From Rhodospirillales bacterium (lineage in GTDB: Bacteria > Pseudomonadota > Alphaproteobacteria > Rhodospirillales > Casp-alpha2), in assembly GCA_018662225.1 (NCBI GenBank), contig JABJGO010000073.1, forward strand, positions 1-64,000: 64,000 bases of DNA, read 5' to 3'. The notes under the pieces were generated by a model. That model was given only the letters and a program-made list of their open reading frames with translations, did not search any database and had not been told where the DNA came from. Every line of letters starts with the position of its first letter. Within the stretch, counting starts at the first letter, position 1. Positions 26,256 through 35,692 of the stretch are shown piece after piece. The position numbers and the translations under genes were made by a program.

Positions 26256-27179
26256 TCAATCAGCTGTGATGAGCGTACCGGTGCCCGATTTTGTGTAAAG
26301 CTCGATCAGAAGGGCATGGGGAATACGCCCGTCGATAATGACGGCACCGCCAACACCCTCTTCAACGGCCTTGATACAGGTTTCGATCTTCGGAATCATG
26401 CCGCCCTCAATGGTGCCGTCAGCGATCAACGCGCGGGCCTGTGATACCGTTAAGTCTGTAATCAGGTTCTTGTCTTTATCCAACACACCGGGTACATCGG
26501 TTAGCACCAGCAAGCGCAAGGCACCCACAGCGGACGCGATGGCACCGGCGGCTGTATCGGCATTGATGTTCAGGGTTTCACCTTCCGGGCCGCTGCCAAT
26601 CGGTGCGATAACCGGGGTGATGTCTGAACGTTCAAAGAAATCCAGAATGTGGGAGCGAATTTCCGTGGGCTCACCCACCAGGCCCAGATCAAGAACCCGT
26701 TCGATGTTTGATTCTGGATCACGGGCCGTGCGGCGCAGCTTTTCAGCTTGAATCAAATTACCATCTTTACCGGAAAGCCCCACGGCAAAACCGCCAGCCT
26801 CATTCAGGTTGGAGACGATGCTCTTGTTGATGGAGCCGGACAGAACCATCTCAACCACATCGACGGTTTCCTGATCCGTCACGCGCAACCCATCAATGAA
26901 ATCACTTTGAATTTTCAAACGATCCAGCATGGCGCCGATCTGTGGCCCGCCGCCACGAACGACGATGGGGTTACTGCCCACCTGGCGCAGCAGGATAATA
27001 TCGCGGGCAAACAGCTTGGCCATGGCTTCGTCACCCATGGCATGGCCACCATATTTTATCACAATGGTTTTGCCGGAATTGCGTTTCATGAACGGCAGGG
27101 CCTGGGACAGAACCTTGGCCTGATCCAGCAAGCGTTCTTCTGATTCCGGAACGTCAGTTTGATTTATATCGTCACTCAT
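26256..27179 (-). CDS. argB: Acetylglutamate kinase
   Basis: Phosphorylates N-acetylglutamate in arginine synthesis. The 307-residue amino-acid-kinase-fold protein shows [11 protein letters not shown] (phosphate binding), [13 protein letters not shown] (substrate and ATP region), [31 protein letters not shown] and the C-terminal [18 protein letters not shown]. The N-terminal [15 protein letters not shown] helix is the extra helix associated with arginine-feedback-sensitive hexameric kinases, so inhibition by arginine is likely. It ends 3 bases from the convergent DUF2336 gene. Confidence 0.96.
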   Translation of the reverse strand: MSDDINQTDVPESEERLLDQAKVLSQALPFMKRNSGKTIVIKYGGHAMGDEAMAKLFARDIILLRQVGSNPIVVRGGGPQIGAMLDRLKIQSDFIDGLRVTDQETVDVVEMVLSGSINKSIVSNLNEAGGFAVGLSGKDGNLIQAEKLRRTARDPESNIERVLDLGLVGEPTEIRSHILDFFERSDITPVIAPIGSGPEGETLNINADTAAGAIASAVGALRLLVLTDVPGVLDKDKNLITDLTVSQARALIADGTIEGGMIPKIETCIKAVEEGVGGAVIIDGRIPHALLIELYTKSGTGTLITAD

Positions 27180-27252
27180 GCGCTGATCTTCAACATTGAT
27201 TTCGGTCGTGTTTATTGGGCTAAACCCTAAACGGATTAAAGCTATGCGGCAA

Positions 27253-27951
27253 TCACTCAGACAAGGCCTGCGCCTCTTCTGGTGACAGGGCCAGTTGCAT
27301 CAATGCCGCGCGCAAATGCTCAAGGCCAATGCCCTTTCGAGAGCTTGTGGCGATTATTTCCGGATGCAGGGCGGTATGGGCCTTGGCTTCTTTACCGATC
27401 CGCTCAATCAGACGTTTCAGGGCCTCAGCCTTGATCTTGTCGGACTTGGTCAACACGATCTGATAATTCACCGCCGCCTGATCCAGCATGGTCATAACTT
27501 CGAAATCGATGGGCTTAAGGCCATGCCGTGCATCCACCAACAAACAGGTTCGCCGCAACACGGGTCGACCGCGCAGGTAAGTGGTCACCAGATGGGTCCA
27601 TTGTTTGACGTTTGCTTTGGCGGCGCGGGCGTAACCGAAACCGGGTAAATCCGCGATCATCAACCGGCCGCCCAGATTGAAGAAATTGATCTCTTGGGTA
27701 CGGCCGGGGGTATTGGACGTGCGGGCCAGCGAATTGTGCCCGGTCAACGCATTGATCAGGCTGGACTTGCCCACATTGGACCGTCCAGCAAACGCTATTT
27801 CAGGCAGGTCCGTTGTGGGAACGTGTTCAGGCTTGGCCGCGCCCAGCACAAACGTGCACTGCTGGGTGAATAACAAGCGACCCTCTTCCAACTGGACCGC
27901 ATCCGGTTCCGGGAATTCGCTTGGTTCAGGAATATCGCCGGATTCTACCAT
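27253..27951 (-). CDS. engB: Ribosome biogenesis GTPase YihA/EngB
   Basis: GTPase needed for 50S subunit assembly. The 232-residue product has the G motifs in order: [16 protein letters not shown] (G1), [11 protein letters not shown] (G2 region), DLPGFGYA (G3), TKSDK (G4) and ATSSRKGIG (G5). It stands between argB and yidC, the usual place in this class, and is likely transcribed with yidC. Confidence 0.96.
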   Translation of the reverse strand: MVESGDIPEPSEFPEPDAVQLEEGRLLFTQQCTFVLGAAKPEHVPTTDLPEIAFAGRSNVGKSSLINALTGHNSLARTSNTPGRTQEINFFNLGGRLMIADLPGFGYARAAKANVKQWTHLVTTYLRGRPVLRRTCLLVDARHGLKPIDFEVMTMLDQAAVNYQIVLTKSDKIKAEALKRLIERIGKEAKAHTALHPEIIATSSRKGIGLEHLRAALMQLALSPEEAQALSE

Positions 27952-27973
27952 TGGGTTTCTCTAAACGATCAGA

Positions 27974-29731
27974 TCAGACTTTTACGCCCATGCGTCGCAT
28001 GATGATCCACTGTTGCAGGATGGACAACGAGTTGTTCCATGCCCAATACACAACCAATCCAGCCGGGAAACTGGCCAACAGGAAGGTGAACATGATCGGC
28101 ATGAACAGGAATATCTTGGCCTGAATGGGGTCAGCGGGTTGCGGGTTCAGTTTTTGTTGCAAGAACATGGACGCGCCCATGACCAATGGCCATACGCCGA
28201 TCATCAGGAAGCTGGGTGGGTCCCAGGGGATCAGGCCAAACAGGTTGAACACCGTGGTGGGATCGGGCGCCGACAAATCCTGAATCCAGCCAAAGAATGG
28301 TGCGTGGCGCATTTCAATAGTCACAAACAGCACTTTGTAGAGCGCAAAGAATACAGGAATCTGAACGATAATCGGCAAGCAACCCGCCGCCGGATTGGCT
28401 TTCTCTTTCTTATAGAGCGCCATCATCTCCTGGTTCAGCTTGGCTTTGTCGTCCTTATACTGTTCGCGCAGCTCTGTCATTTTAGGCTGTAGAGCTTTCA
28501 TCTTGCTCATCGCCACATAGGACTTGTTCGCCAGCGGGAAGAACGCTGCCTTGATGACCACGGTCAACAGCAGGATGGCGATGCCCAGATTGCCCACGTG
28601 CTCATTAAACCACAACAGGACATGGAAGATTGGTTTGGTGAGGAAGTAGAACCAACCCCAATCCACGGCCAGATCCAGACGGTCAATGCCGTACTCTTCA
28701 GAATACTCATCCAGCAACACTGCACGTTTCGCGCCGGCGAAGAAAAAGTTGGTTGATTCCATGGCTCCACCGGTGGGAATAGTTTGAACCGGGTTCAGGA
28801 AATCCACCTGATATTTGTCGGTGCCGCCATCGAGACGGTGCACAAAGCGGGTATTCACTTTTTGTGATTGATCCGGCATCAGGGCGGTCAGCCAGTATTT
28901 ATCCGTAATACCGATCCAGCCACCCGTGGTGGGTGTCTCAATCACACCGGTTTCCTGTAGATCGTCATAATCCACTTCGCTCAGCGTTTCATCAAACACG
29001 CCCAACAAGCCTTCGTGCAGGATATAGAAACCGGTTACCTGCGGCGTGGTACGGCGTGAAATAAGGCCGTAGGGATGCAAATTCACAGATGCACCCGAGG
29101 TGTTGGATACAGATTGGGTAATCGCGAACATGTAATCGTGGTCGATGGAAATGGTCTTGGTGTAGGTGATGCCCTGACCATTGTCCCAACGCAGCGTTAC
29201 AGGCTCACCCACGGTAAGGGTGTTGCTATCGGCCTGCCACAGGGTGTCATTGTCCGGCAGGATAACGTTTTCCATGCCCACACCGGCAACCCAACCGAAG
29301 CTGGCATAGTAGGCATTTTCCACACCGCGTGGCTGAAGCAGGATGATCTTGTTGCTGCTCAGGTCCAGCTCTTCGCGGTAATCCAGTAACGAGAGGTCAT
29401 CAATCCGGCCACCGACGAGCGAGATAGAACCGCTTAGTCGATCAGTGTGAATTGCCACACGCTGTGAGGCGGCCAGTACATCGTCACGTCCGGCTTTGGC
29501 GATATCGGATGCCATTTCGGCGGATACAGCAGGTGAAGGCAGGGCTCCGGATGTGGTTCCCGTTACGCTCGGTAAATCAGATGTGGCATTGCCCGTCTGT
29601 GTATCGGTGGTGGTTGCCTGCTCGACTGTCACTTGCGGCGCCGGTTGAACGGTCGGGAACAGGAACTCGTAGCCAAGAATAATGGCTATGGACAATACAA
29701 TCGCCAAAATCATGTTGCGATTTTCAATCAT
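27974..29731 (-). CDS. yidC: Membrane protein insertase YidC
   Basis: Inserts and folds inner-membrane proteins with or without SecYEG. The 585-residue product has an N-terminal membrane anchor (residues 7-24), a long periplasmic beta-sandwich domain (about 90-350), and the conserved five-helix core from about 365, including AFFPLANKSYVAMSKMKALQPKMTELREQYKDDK and MALYKKEKANPAAGCLPIIVQIPVFFALYKVLF. The length is normal for Gram-negative YidC. Confidence 0.97.
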   Translation of the reverse strand: MIENRNMILAIVLSIAIILGYEFLFPTVQPAPQVTVEQATTTDTQTGNATSDLPSVTGTTSGALPSPAVSAEMASDIAKAGRDDVLAASQRVAIHTDRLSGSISLVGGRIDDLSLLDYREELDLSSNKIILLQPRGVENAYYASFGWVAGVGMENVILPDNDTLWQADSNTLTVGEPVTLRWDNGQGITYTKTISIDHDYMFAITQSVSNTSGASVNLHPYGLISRRTTPQVTGFYILHEGLLGVFDETLSEVDYDDLQETGVIETPTTGGWIGITDKYWLTALMPDQSQKVNTRFVHRLDGGTDKYQVDFLNPVQTIPTGGAMESTNFFFAGAKRAVLLDEYSEEYGIDRLDLAVDWGWFYFLTKPIFHVLLWFNEHVGNLGIAILLLTVVIKAAFFPLANKSYVAMSKMKALQPKMTELREQYKDDKAKLNQEMMALYKKEKANPAAGCLPIIVQIPVFFALYKVLFVTIEMRHAPFFGWIQDLSAPDPTTVFNLFGLIPWDPPSFLMIGVWPLVMGASMFLQQKLNPQPADPIQAKIFLFMPIMFTFLLASFPAGLVVYWAWNNSLSILQQWIIMRRMGVKV

Positions 29732-29786
29732 GGTGGAATTCCTGGTTCATTTTTTTGTTTTGGTTTTTGTTCTTGTTTTATAAAAT

Positions 29787-30167
29787 CTAGCGCGCAGGCA
29801 GTACGGGGTCATGACCACATGATCCCCATGGATGACACCGTAACAACCGGCGGATGGTCAGGTAGCTGCCATGGAAAACACCGTGGACTTGCAAGGCTTT
29901 CACCGCGTAGCTGGAGCACGAAGGCGAAAACCGGCAGGTGGCCGGTGTCACGGATGAATAGATGTATGAATAAAGTCGGACAAGAGCGATGAGGATTTTG
30001 GCCGGGACACTGATCAAAGCCCCAACCGGAACACTGACCAAAGTCCGAGGCGCATTGTGGGGGGAATGGGTCGCGTTTCCCTGATTCAAGACCTGTGTCA
30101 CCTGAATACGTCCCTTTGATCCCATTCCGGTCCTGAGCCCGGTCTTCCTTGTCAGGCCTCTCGCCAA
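29787..30167 (-). CDS. yidD: Membrane protein insertion efficiency factor YidD
   Basis: Small amphipathic protein that helps YidC. The conserved core covers roughly residues 56-120: IALVRLYSYIYSSVTPATCRFSPSCSSYAVKALQVHG and RLLRCHPWGSCGHDPV, with the family's cysteine clusters. The open frame gives 126 residues, longer than the usual 70-90: the first 45 or so (MARGLTRKTGLRTGMGSKGRIQ) are not conserved, so a later start inside the frame is possible. The long form overlaps rnpA by 16 bases. Confidence 0.9.
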   Translation of the reverse strand: MARGLTRKTGLRTGMGSKGRIQVTQVLNQGNATHSPHNAPRTLVSVPVGALISVPAKILIALVRLYSYIYSSVTPATCRFSPSCSSYAVKALQVHGVFHGSYLTIRRLLRCHPWGSCGHDPVLPAR

Positions 30168-30532
30168 GCCTTCAGGCCTTTTAGCGATGCCTGCATGTCT
30201 TTTATCAGGCTGTCGTATGACCGCTTCAGCGTTGCTGCGCGGCCGATCACCACAAAATCACAGCCCAGTGCTGCATGCTGGGCAAAAACCTCGCCCGCAG
30301 CGGCCCGCAATCGTCGTCTGGCCCTGTTTCGCTGTACCGCGTTACCGACCTTTTTGGATACGGTAAAGCCTAAGCGAATAACACCTTCGGGCACGGCTTC
30401 CGTCTCGTTCTGTTCATCCTGTGGCCTGCGCCTGATCTGAAGAATCAGTCCGGGGGCCACCCATTTCTGCCGCGTTCCAGCCACTTTCAGAAACTGTGGA
30501 CGGCGTTGCAGACGTAGGACGGTTGGAAGCAT
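30152..30532 (-). CDS. rnpA: Ribonuclease P protein component
   Basis: Protein subunit of RNase P, which trims the 5' leader of tRNA precursors. The 126-residue product has the signature region around FTVSKKVGNAVQRNRARRRLRAAAGEV (the RNR motif), a hydrophobic strand DFVVIGRAATL and the N-terminal LRLQRRPQFLKVAGTRQKW. It follows rpmH by 8 bases in the classic rpmH-rnpA operon. Confidence 0.95.
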   Translation of the reverse strand: MLPTVLRLQRRPQFLKVAGTRQKWVAPGLILQIRRRPQDEQNETEAVPEGVIRLGFTVSKKVGNAVQRNRARRRLRAAAGEVFAQHAALGCDFVVIGRAATLKRSYDSLIKDMQASLKGLKAWREA

Positions 30533-30540
30533 TCGCGCGC

Positions 30541-30675
30541 TCAGGCAGAAAGGCGTTTACGGCCCTTCGCGCGGCGGTTGGCGATTACCTTGCGGCCACC
30601 AACAGTTGCCATGCGGCTACGAAAGCCGTGACGGTGTTTGCGAACGAGTTTGCTCGGTTGATAAGTACGTTTCAC
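30541..30675 (-). CDS. rpmH: 50S ribosomal protein L34 (GTG start)
   Basis: A 44-residue protein: it starts [20 protein letters not shown] and ends [11 protein letters not shown], a full match to bacterial L34. The start codon is GTG at 30675 (the initiator Met is encoded by GTG), with GGAGAA about 5 bases upstream. It is missed by searches restricted to ATG. First gene of the rpmH-rnpA-yidD-yidC cluster; the upstream 246 bases carry the shared promoter region and lead into the divergent TVP38 gene. Confidence 0.97.
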   Translation of the reverse strand: MKRTYQPSKLVRKHRHGFRSRMATVGGRKVIANRRAKGRKRLSA

Positions 30676-30921
30676 GGAAGTTCTCCGACATTGAATTGGT
30701 GCGGGTATATACGGGTTCGCTTGGGCGAAGTCAACGCCGCTATTGGGCTTTTATGTCATTAACGAATGATTCTTTTCGAGGTGCGATAACACTCAATCAC
30801 GTTTAATTCATTTCAAATCACGGTACGGCTCGGTCACATTAATGATATATGGGCTTTGGTCCATAAAAATAGACGTTTTTTGGGTATATATTTCGGGCTG
30901 TTAAGGAATATTTTGGTGGCT

Positions 30922-31710
30922 ATGACGGAACAAACAACAAACAGCGCAGATGATCAGCCATCCGGTGGTATGACGCCAGGTCGGATCATGCCGCTTTTGA
31001 TCATCGTGGTGGGCTTGATCACTTTTTTTGTCCTTGGCGGGCATGAGTACCTGTCCTTTGCCACACTGGCCGAACACAGAGGCGCGTTATTGGAGTGGTA
31101 CGCGGCAAACGCTCTGCTGGCCGCTGTGGGGTTTTGGGCGTTTTATGCGCTCGCCGTTGCATTTTCGTTGCCTGGTGCTGTGTGGTTAACGCTGATGGGC
31201 GGGTTCATTTTTGGCACCGGGATGGCCATGGTGCTTACAATTTCATCTGCCACTGTGGGGGCCGCGCTGATTTTTCTCGCGGCCCGGTATGCATTAGCCG
31301 ACTATCTGCACGCGAAGGCCGGTGGCATGGTTCGCAAGATGGAAGATGGATTTCGGGAAAACGCGTTTTCCTATCTGTTGGTGCTCCGTCTTGTGCCTAT
31401 TTTTCCATTCTGGCTGGTTAACCTTGTCCCGGCGCTTTTGGGCATGCGGTTCGGAAGCTACACTCTGGCCACCTTTATCGGCATCATTCCCGGCAGCTTT
31501 GTATATTGCAGCTTGGGCAATGGACTTGGCGCCCTGTTCGAACAGGGACAGCAGCCCGACCTGGGTATCATATTCCAGCCCGATGTGCTGACGCCAATCG
31601 TGGGGCTGGCTGTATTGTCGCTTGTTCCCGTTGTGTACAAGAAGCTACGGGCACGGAAAGGACACTTTGATAAAAGGCCCGTGGATAAAGGACCAGCGGA
31701 TAATGCCTGA
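30922..31710 (+). CDS. TVP38/TMEM64 family membrane protein
   Basis: A 262-residue DedA/SNARE-associated-type membrane protein with five or six membrane segments. The conserved core is visible: AFSLPGAVWLTLMGGFIFG, GAALIFLAARYALADYL, ENAFSYLLVLRLVPIFPFWLVNLVPALLGMRFG (the R-x-x-P-x-x-P-x-x-x-x-N motif) and FIGIIPGSFVYCSLGNGLG. These proteins are linked to lipid transport or proton-driven transport. The ATG at 30922 follows GGTGG; the longer frame from 30856 is less likely. Its stop overlaps the next start by 8 bases, so they are cotranscribed; in many proteobacteria this pair is fused or neighbouring. Confidence 0.87.
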   Translation: MTEQTTNSADDQPSGGMTPGRIMPLLIIVVGLITFFVLGGHEYLSFATLAEHRGALLEWYAANALLAAVGFWAFYALAVAFSLPGAVWLTLMGGFIFGTGMAMVLTISSATVGAALIFLAARYALADYLHAKAGGMVRKMEDGFRENAFSYLLVLRLVPIFPFWLVNLVPALLGMRFGSYTLATFIGIIPGSFVYCSLGNGLGALFEQGQQPDLGIIFQPDVLTPIVGLAVLSLVPVVYKKLRARKGHFDKRPVDKGPADNA

Positions 31711-33130
31711 CGTCATCGAAACAGATATTTGTGTAATCGGTGCCGGATCGGGTGGGCTGGCTACTGCTGCCGGGGCCGCCATGATGGGGGCGAGTACTGT
31801 CCTGGTCGAAAAGGGCCTGATGGGCGGTGATTGCCTGAATTATGGCTGCGTACCATCAAAAGCATTGTTAGCGGCTGGTAAAGCCGCACACAGTTTCAGG
31901 GCCGCCGCCAAATTCGGTATTGGGGCCACGGAACCAGACGTCGATCATGCCGCCGTTTATGAGCATGTTCATGGCGTTATTGCGGCGATCGAGCCCAATG
32001 ATTCCGTTGCCCGTTTCGAAGGCCTTGGCGTCAACGTCATTCAGGGCGAGGCCCGCTTTGTGGGACCTAAGGAAATAGAGGTCGGTGACAAGCGCATCAA
32101 GGCCCGCCGATTTGTGATCGCAACCGGATCGACGGCCTCCGTGCCGCCCATTCCCGGTCTGGACAGTGTGCCCTTTCAAACCAACGGGACTATTTTTCAT
32201 GACCGCAAGTTCCCGAAACATCTGATTATTATTGGCGGTGGACCGATTGGTTGTGAATTGGCGCAGGCGCACCGGCGCTTGGGTGCAGATGTCACGGTGT
32301 TGGAAATGTTTTCTATCATGCCGAAGGATGATCCTGAACTGGTGGACATCGCCCGCCAGTCCATGATCACGGACGGTGTTGATATTCGCGAAGGCGTCCA
32401 GATCGACCGCGTTGAGAAATCGACCCGCGGTGTTGTGGTGGTTTTAAAGACTGATGATGGCGAAACCCGCATCAAAGGATCGAACTTGTTACTGGCAACG
32501 GGGCGCAGACCCAATGTATCGAGTCTGAATCTGGAAGCCGCTGGCGTCGATTACGCGCCCGCTGGCATTACGGTGGATAAGCGCCTTCGCACATCCAACA
32601 AACATATTTTCGCCATCGGTGATTGTGCGGGCGCGTTACAGTTTACCCACGTGGCCCTTTATCATGCGGGTATTGTTATTCGGAATGCATTGTTTCGTTT
32701 GCCCGCCCGTGTGAACTACAAGGCCATCCCGTGGGTCACCTATACATCGCCCGAAGTGGCGCAAGTGGGCCTGAACGAAGAACAGGCCCGCGCGAAATAT
32801 GATGGAAATTTTCAGGTCCTGCGCTGGCCATTTCATGAAAATGACCGCGCCCAGGCCGAACACAGCACAGACGGCCTGGTCAAAATTATCATCACCCCCA
32901 ACGGCAAGATTCTGGGTGCAGGTATCGCTGGACCGGGTGCCGGTGAGTTGATTCAAGTTTGGGTTCTGGCCATTGCAAACGGGCTGAAAATTGGTGCCAT
33001 GGCGGGCATGGTCGTGCCATATCCCACGATTGGAGAGGTTTCCAAGCGTGTGGCCGGAAGCTACTACACGCCCAAGCTGTTTGGCGAAAGAACCAAATGG
33101 ATCGTTCGCTTCTTGGCGAAATTCGGCTAA
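31703..33130 (+). CDS. FAD/NAD(P) disulfide oxidoreductase, mercuric-reductase-like
   Basis: A 475-residue protein of the class I pyridine nucleotide-disulfide oxidoreductase family. The FAD-binding GAGSGGLATAAGAAMMGA (near 14-31), redox-active GGDCLNYGCVPSKALL (Cys pair near 45 and 50), NAD-binding IIIGGGPIGCELAQAHRRLG, and FAIGDCAG are all present. It lacks the HMA domain and the C-terminal cysteine pair of true MerA, and its C-terminus has no HxxxE of lipoamide dehydrogenase. It is the partner type normally found after TVP38 proteins. The substrate is unknown. Start at 31703 supported by AAGGA. Confidence 0.85.
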   Translation: MPDVIETDICVIGAGSGGLATAAGAAMMGASTVLVEKGLMGGDCLNYGCVPSKALLAAGKAAHSFRAAAKFGIGATEPDVDHAAVYEHVHGVIAAIEPNDSVARFEGLGVNVIQGEARFVGPKEIEVGDKRIKARRFVIATGSTASVPPIPGLDSVPFQTNGTIFHDRKFPKHLIIIGGGPIGCELAQAHRRLGADVTVLEMFSIMPKDDPELVDIARQSMITDGVDIREGVQIDRVEKSTRGVVVVLKTDDGETRIKGSNLLLATGRRPNVSSLNLEAAGVDYAPAGITVDKRLRTSNKHIFAIGDCAGALQFTHVALYHAGIVIRNALFRLPARVNYKAIPWVTYTSPEVAQVGLNEEQARAKYDGNFQVLRWPFHENDRAQAEHSTDGLVKIIITPNGKILGAGIAGPGAGELIQVWVLAIANGLKIGAMAGMVVPYPTIGEVSKRVAGSYYTPKLFGERTKWIVRFLAKFG

Positions 33131-33189
33131 AGCAAAACCGGAGCGAATGGAGCATTCGCGAACGTGGCTTTGTGGCAATGCTCTGAAAC
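33131..33189. repeat. Post-stop repeat with small hairpin
   Basis: Directly after the oxidoreductase stop: AGCAAAACCGGAGCGAAT, then GCGAATG (33143-33149), GAG, CATTCGC (33153-33159), and GTGGCTTTG downstream. It shares AGCAAAACC at its head and GTGGCTTTG near its end with the repeat at 54146, and its hairpin has the same small-loop style as 6182-6335. It could serve as a terminator-like end or be a mobile repeat. Confidence 0.5.
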
Positions 33190-33241
33190 TATTGCGCCTC
33201 GTGTTCCAGTGGATACACTGATCAAATAAACTGAGGTCCTT

Positions 33242-34738
33242 ATGTCTGATCCTGACATTCAGCACGCAACCGATAACCAAGCCCGCCGACCCGGCATGGG
33301 GTTGTCTGTTCGTTTGATGATCCTGACCATCGCATTTTTGATGCTGGCAGAATTCCTGATCTGGGCACCTTCTATCGCCCGATTTCGAATTACGACCCTG
33401 GAACAACATATTGCGGAAGCTCACCTCGCCATGATCGCCGTTGACGCCCTTAAATTTGGTGACGTGGACATGGACCTGGAAAAACAACTTCTATTTTATA
33501 CCGACACCTACGGCATCGTTCTTAATTTGACAGATCAACGTATGTTGATGGTTGGCGATACCATGCCGCCCCAAGTGGATATTGAGGTGAATTTGTCAGA
33601 GGGTACATTCCTGTCAATGTGCATGGATGCATTCGAAACTTTAAGTCAAACCCACAACCGGGTCCTTCGCGTTATTGGCCCTTCTCCAAAGAACCCTGAG
33701 ATCGGCGTGGAAATCATCATGGATGAAGCTCCCATGCGCGATGCCATGATCCAGTATTCGTGGCGCATTCTGGGTTTATCGGTGGTCATATCCCTGTTCA
33801 CGGCAACGTTGGTTTATATGAGCCTGCAATGGCTGATGGTCCGCCCCATCCGGCGGATTACGCGCAATTTGGGTCATTTTCGAAATATGCCGGAAGACGC
33901 CACGCGTGTTATCGGAGAATCAAGCCGCGCCGATGAATTGGGCACGGCCCAGCGGGAATTGCGGGGCATGCAGGAAGAGGTCCGCCATGCGTTAGGCCAG
34001 AAAACCCGGCTGGCAACTCTGGGCGCGGCGGTGGCACGGGTTAATCACGACCTGCGCAATACACTGGCGACGGCGGTGCTGGCATCCGACAGGTTGGCAA
34101 CCATCGAAGATCCTGAGGTCCAGCACGTGATGCCACGCCTGTTTAATTCTGTTCACCGCGCCGTCCGGCTGTGCAGCCAAACACTGGATTTCGTCAGCGC
34201 CAGCGATCTCAACTTAAAGATGGAACCGTTCCACCTGAGTGAGTTGATTTCAGAAGTGGGTGTCGTCATGCGGGAAGAACTGCCCATTATGGAAATGGAA
34301 GACCCGGATAACCCACCCGAAATTGAATGGGAGAACATGGTGCCTTTCGAGGTCACTGTTACGGGTGACCGCTATCAGCTGTTCCGGGTGTTCCACAATC
34401 TGGCGCTCAATGCCCGTATGGCCGGGGCCGATTGTTACCGGGTCACGGCCAGCATGCAGCCCGGCGACAATGTGGTTCGCGTCGAATTTGCCGATGATGG
34501 CCCCGGCTTGCCTGATCATGCACAGGAACAATTGTTCAAACCGTTCGCCGGATCATCGCGCCGGGGCGGCACAGGGCTGGGACTGGCGATCGTTCATGAT
34601 ATTGTGGTGGCCCACGACGGCACCATTACCCTCAATTCGACCGGGTCAGAGGGCACCCGGTTCTTGATTGAGCTACCCGCCGAGTTCACTGAAATGACAT
34701 TTGATGACGAAAAAAGACCGGGGGATGACAAAGAATGA
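33242..34738 (+). CDS. Sensor histidine kinase with HAMP domain
   Basis: A 498-residue membrane kinase. Two membrane segments (about 22-44 and 175-198) bracket a periplasmic sensor. A HAMP-like segment follows (200-245), then the phospho-acceptor helix VARVNHDLRNTLATAV (His269), and HATPase motifs: N box LALNARMAG, G1 FADDGPGLPD and G2 GTGLGLAIV. The HDLRN box differs from the common HELRT form. No response regulator lies beside it. Its end overlaps tam by 4 bases, so the two are coupled. Confidence 0.9.
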   Translation: MSDPDIQHATDNQARRPGMGLSVRLMILTIAFLMLAEFLIWAPSIARFRITTLEQHIAEAHLAMIAVDALKFGDVDMDLEKQLLFYTDTYGIVLNLTDQRMLMVGDTMPPQVDIEVNLSEGTFLSMCMDAFETLSQTHNRVLRVIGPSPKNPEIGVEIIMDEAPMRDAMIQYSWRILGLSVVISLFTATLVYMSLQWLMVRPIRRITRNLGHFRNMPEDATRVIGESSRADELGTAQRELRGMQEEVRHALGQKTRLATLGAAVARVNHDLRNTLATAVLASDRLATIEDPEVQHVMPRLFNSVHRAVRLCSQTLDFVSASDLNLKMEPFHLSELISEVGVVMREELPIMEMEDPDNPPEIEWENMVPFEVTVTGDRYQLFRVFHNLALNARMAGADCYRVTASMQPGDNVVRVEFADDGPGLPDHAQEQLFKPFAGSSRRGGTGLGLAIVHDIVVAHDGTITLNSTGSEGTRFLIELPAEFTEMTFDDEKRPGDDKE

Positions 34739-35520
34739 TCGGGACGGCGTGGGATCCTGACAAGTATCAGCAATTTGGTGATGAACGATCCCGTCCGGCC
34801 CAAGACCTGATGGATCGCATCCCGGATTTCCCGGCCACAAGCATTCTTGATCTGGGCTGTGGGGCAGGTGGTCAGGCCATCGAACTAACAGCTCGCTGGC
34901 CGGACGCGACTGTCACAGCCATCGATTCATCGGCAACGATGTTAAAGAAAGCCCGCGATACTCACGGCGATCACGTGACGTGGATTGAGGCTAGCATCGA
35001 CACGTTCGAGCCGCCCGAGCCACTGGACCTGATCTATTCCAATGCGGCGCTGCAATGGCTGGACGATCATGAAACCCTGTTCCCGAAAATTGCCAGCTGG
35101 TTAAAGCCGGGTGGATTTCTGGCCATTCAAATGCCGAGAAATTTCGATGCGCCGTCTCATCAGATCATGCGCGATGTGGCCAAAGACAACCGATGGGCGT
35201 CTCGCATGAAGGGTGTGCGCGACGTATCGCCGGTGGCCGACCCGGCCCGGTACTATGAAATCCTGCGACCACACGTGCAGCATCTGGATATCTGGGAAAC
35301 CACCTATACGCATGTGCTGGACGGTGACGATCCGGTGGCGCACTGGGCAAAATCAACCGGCCTGCGTCCGTTTCTGAATCGGCTGGATGATGAAGCGGAA
35401 CAGGAAGCGTTCTTTCAAGCCTACGCCGAACGCCTTCGCGATCCCTATCCAAAACAAACAGACGGTGTGACCCTGTTTCCGTTTCAGCGGTTGTTTATGG
35501 TGGGGCAATCGAGAGATTGA
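34735..35520 (+). CDS. tam: Trans-aconitate 2-methyltransferase
   Basis: A 261-residue SAM-dependent methyltransferase. The N-terminus WDPDKYQQFGDERSRPAQDL is the Tam signature, and motif I ILDLGCGAGGQAIELTARWP is in place, with ASIDTFEPPEPLDLIYSNAALQWLDDH for motif II and post-I. Tam methylates trans-aconitate and related tricarballylates, reducing their inhibition of aconitase. The coupling with an upstream histidine kinase is unusual. Confidence 0.9.
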   Translation: MIGTAWDPDKYQQFGDERSRPAQDLMDRIPDFPATSILDLGCGAGGQAIELTARWPDATVTAIDSSATMLKKARDTHGDHVTWIEASIDTFEPPEPLDLIYSNAALQWLDDHETLFPKIASWLKPGGFLAIQMPRNFDAPSHQIMRDVAKDNRWASRMKGVRDVSPVADPARYYEILRPHVQHLDIWETTYTHVLDGDDPVAHWAKSTGLRPFLNRLDDEAEQEAFFQAYAERLRDPYPKQTDGVTLFPFQRLFMVGQSRD

Positions 35521-35631
35521 AATGATGGGCGATAGACGTCCATGACCCTAAGCAGACTATTTCGCCAATGACCATTGGGGACTTACCCAATTTTGAGAAT
35601 TAACCTAGATCATAGCCGGAAATTCACTGAG

Positions 35632-35640
35632 TGCTATAAT
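35632..35640 (+). promoter_or_regulatory. Extended -10 promoter element before the cytochrome genes
   Basis: TGCTATAAT is an extended -10 (TG-n-TATAAT) about 53 bases before the start of the cytochrome c gene. No convincing -35 lies 17 bases upstream, as is common for extended -10 promoters. A strong AGGAGG lies 6 bases before the ATG at 35693. Confidence 0.5.
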
Positions 35641-35692
35641 TATACCGTTTCTGAAGGAAAAGAATTCAGATATTTTTATACAGGAGGTTGCT

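Noticed and set aside
30676-30921. Possible DnaA boxes or origin before rpmH
   Set aside because: Only one poor TTATC-like match (in TGCGATAAC); no cluster and no dnaA gene nearby.
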